Assembly (NCBI GenBank): GCA_964019165.1 | Contig: OZ025277.1 | Coordinates: 12,469,534 to 12,533,533 of the forward strand | DNA from: Mastigias papua | Lineage: Eukaryota > Cnidaria > Scyphozoa > Rhizostomeae > Mastigiidae | Direction of reading: 5' to 3' | DNA length: 64,000 nt | Shown: positions 62,391 to 64,000 of the stretch, one piece after another | How positions within the stretch are numbered: position 1 is the stretch's first letter | How the letters are laid out: the number at the start of each line of letters is the position of its first letter | Program-made: the position numbers and the translations under genes | The notes under the pieces: model-generated | What the model saw: only the letters and a program-made list of their open reading frames with translations | Databases searched by the model: none | What the model was told of the DNA's origin: nothing

Positions 62391-64000
62391 GATATTGTAA
62401 TCAATATTCCTATACGAGTATGGTCTTTATTGTTTTTGGGATCTCAATGTAAATAGTTGCAAGTTTATTTGCCTTTAAATAAAACGCTTTTGTGTGTTCA
62501 TATCGACATATGTGAATGACCAGTTCACCCTATTTACACTGTGAATTCACCTAATCCACGAAATTTACACTGTGATCCCCACTTCACCCTGTTTAGACTG
62601 TGAGCCCATTCCGACCACTCTACCATATTTATAGTGTGAAATCTCCTACTTCACCCTAATTAGACAGTGATTGCTCCTAACCCACCCTATTTGACTATGA
62701 GTTCCGCTTGCATTTGATTGGTACATGAAAGGAGTGGCAGCGTTATTCAAATCATGTGCTATATCGTTACATACAACGCTTCTGTGACATTGAGGGGCAC
62801 ATGATGCCGGGTTAACTATCGGCAGCCGGATCTAAGTAAATGAATTATAGTTTTTGTCTTTATTATCCTTTCCTGGTTTCTTGAAACCTTAGAACCCTTG
62901 ATGGACCTAGCATTTCCTTTACTACTTTCACTCTGATTCTTATTGTTGTCTTTTCCCAGAAACGTTTTGATCAGACTGCTTCTTAAGTCCCTACAGCCCT
63001 TAGCTGTTATTGCAGGCACTTTCATCGCCTTCCATAGCTATCAATTTTCTTCTTTCAACGCCTCATGCTCTTCTATCTTACATTTGTTTTTCTTTATCAA
63101 CATGTAATATTTTCTTAGTCACCTTTTTGCTATTACCATGCCAGGCCCCCTATCCTCAGTCTTCCAATCGCTGTGTATGACGATAGCCGATAGGAACTTA
63201 CATTGTTCTGTTTACATAGGACCGGTTGGTTTTTGTTAGTACTATTTTCCTGATATCTCAATTTGCACCACTGTTAATATATTATCATTCACGCTGTAGC
63301 CATAGAGGGCACCGTTCGAACAAACTGCTGCTATTAGGAGGGCGCGGTCTGTCTACATTTAAAAGAAATCACTAGTTTCTCGGCAGTAGTAATTTGCAAC
63401 TAAACTTAGCACAGATGACGATAGATTTTAACGTACTGTATACAGCATATTTCAAATGATTCCACAACGACCTTCAGTCAGAAGATAAGCATACAACATA
63501 TGCATAAACAAATGAAGACGATTACTCCCTGGGGGTCTTACAGCAAAAAATATTCCACTGGGAGAACATGTGTGAATTTTTGTAAGTAACGGCTTATATT
63601 TATAGCAACAATGGGAAGTATCTGGGAATACCAAGCAACTTTGCTATTTCCAAATATAATCCCTTTCTTGTTATAATTTTGCTCTAAGACCCTTAGTAAC
63701 TGGCCACTTGTCTTCTGTTTCAAATTTAGAGGAAATTGGTTTAATACCCAGTTTCGTGATAAAGAATACTTGACTGACCAGTGCCTGTTGGGTTCCCCAT
63801 CTTGCGTGCACTTTTTGTTAATTTTGTTTCGTAACCAAGCGGTTGTATTTCTGATAGATTCGTGCCAACCCTTATGAATACTTGTGATTTTGTATGAATT
63901 CTTGTGATTTTGTATGAATTCGTGTGAGTTTTGCATGAAGTTGTGATCTCGTGTGTCTTTGTTGCATTGAATCAAAAATCGGTATCATTACTGGTCACTT
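62391..64000. other. Remaining ENTPD-like intron sequence to the window end
   Basis: It contains a second, looser minisatellite at about 62520-62700 (CTTCACCCTATTTACACTGTGA-like units of about 35-40 bp) and a small ATTCTTGTGATTTTGTATGA duplication near 63880-63920. No exon for the missing ENTPD C-terminus and no other gene is recognisable. Confidence 0.6.

Overview
The window is eukaryotic nuclear DNA from an animal, most likely a non-bilaterian or marine invertebrate of a cnidarian-like kind. The phylum is a guess from protein resemblance and repeat style, not something I could test. Genes are split by many GT-AG introns, coding exons are short (18-408 nt), and the rest is AT-rich and full of degraded transposons, inverted repeats and microsatellites. 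Nearly all of the long open frames are chance. I built the real genes exon by exon from homology, splice signals and codon phase.

Layout. 1-9818: intergenic, no gene I can support, with a Harbinger-type MITE at 6091-6376. 9819-29122 (minus): a complete 31-exon gene for SART1/Snu66, the U4/U6.U5 tri-snRNP protein; the model is in frame throughout and gives 788 aa. 29123-30400: the short gap between two divergent start codons, with a near-perfect 33-bp hairpin. 30401-44135 (plus): a complete 14-exon hnRNP U-like gene, 921 aa, with SAP, acidic/coiled, SPRY and P-loop parts and a Gly/Tyr/Ser-rich tail; an AATAAA follows at 44584. 44590-46490: intergenic, with a second small MITE. 46491-62080 (plus): an ENTPD5/6-type nucleoside diphosphatase with a signal-anchor, 13 exons and 457 codons; all five apyrase conserved regions are present, but the last C-terminal exon is not found and probably lies past the window. 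62081-64000: an intron of that gene with two degenerate minisatellites.

The two central genes, both RNA-processing factors, are divergently transcribed from start codons 1.28 kb apart, so a shared promoter region is plausible. The third gene belongs to nucleotide metabolism in the secretory pathway and has no evident link to them.

The most interesting signals are: a candidate 25-nt intron in SART1; an 18-nt SART1 microexon; an exact PKKKRKV-type nuclear localisation motif in SART1; the GYS-rich low-complexity exon of the hnRNP U-like gene; a hAT MITE with a perfect 8-bp target duplication; a 5'-truncated retrotransposon with a CCHC knuckle and a restriction-like endonuclease domain, sitting inside simple repeats; and a (TA)n tract enclosed by a 37-bp inverted repeat. 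I saw no CRISPR array, rRNA, confident functional tRNA or prokaryotic-type gene cluster, and nothing I would call a new multi-gene system.
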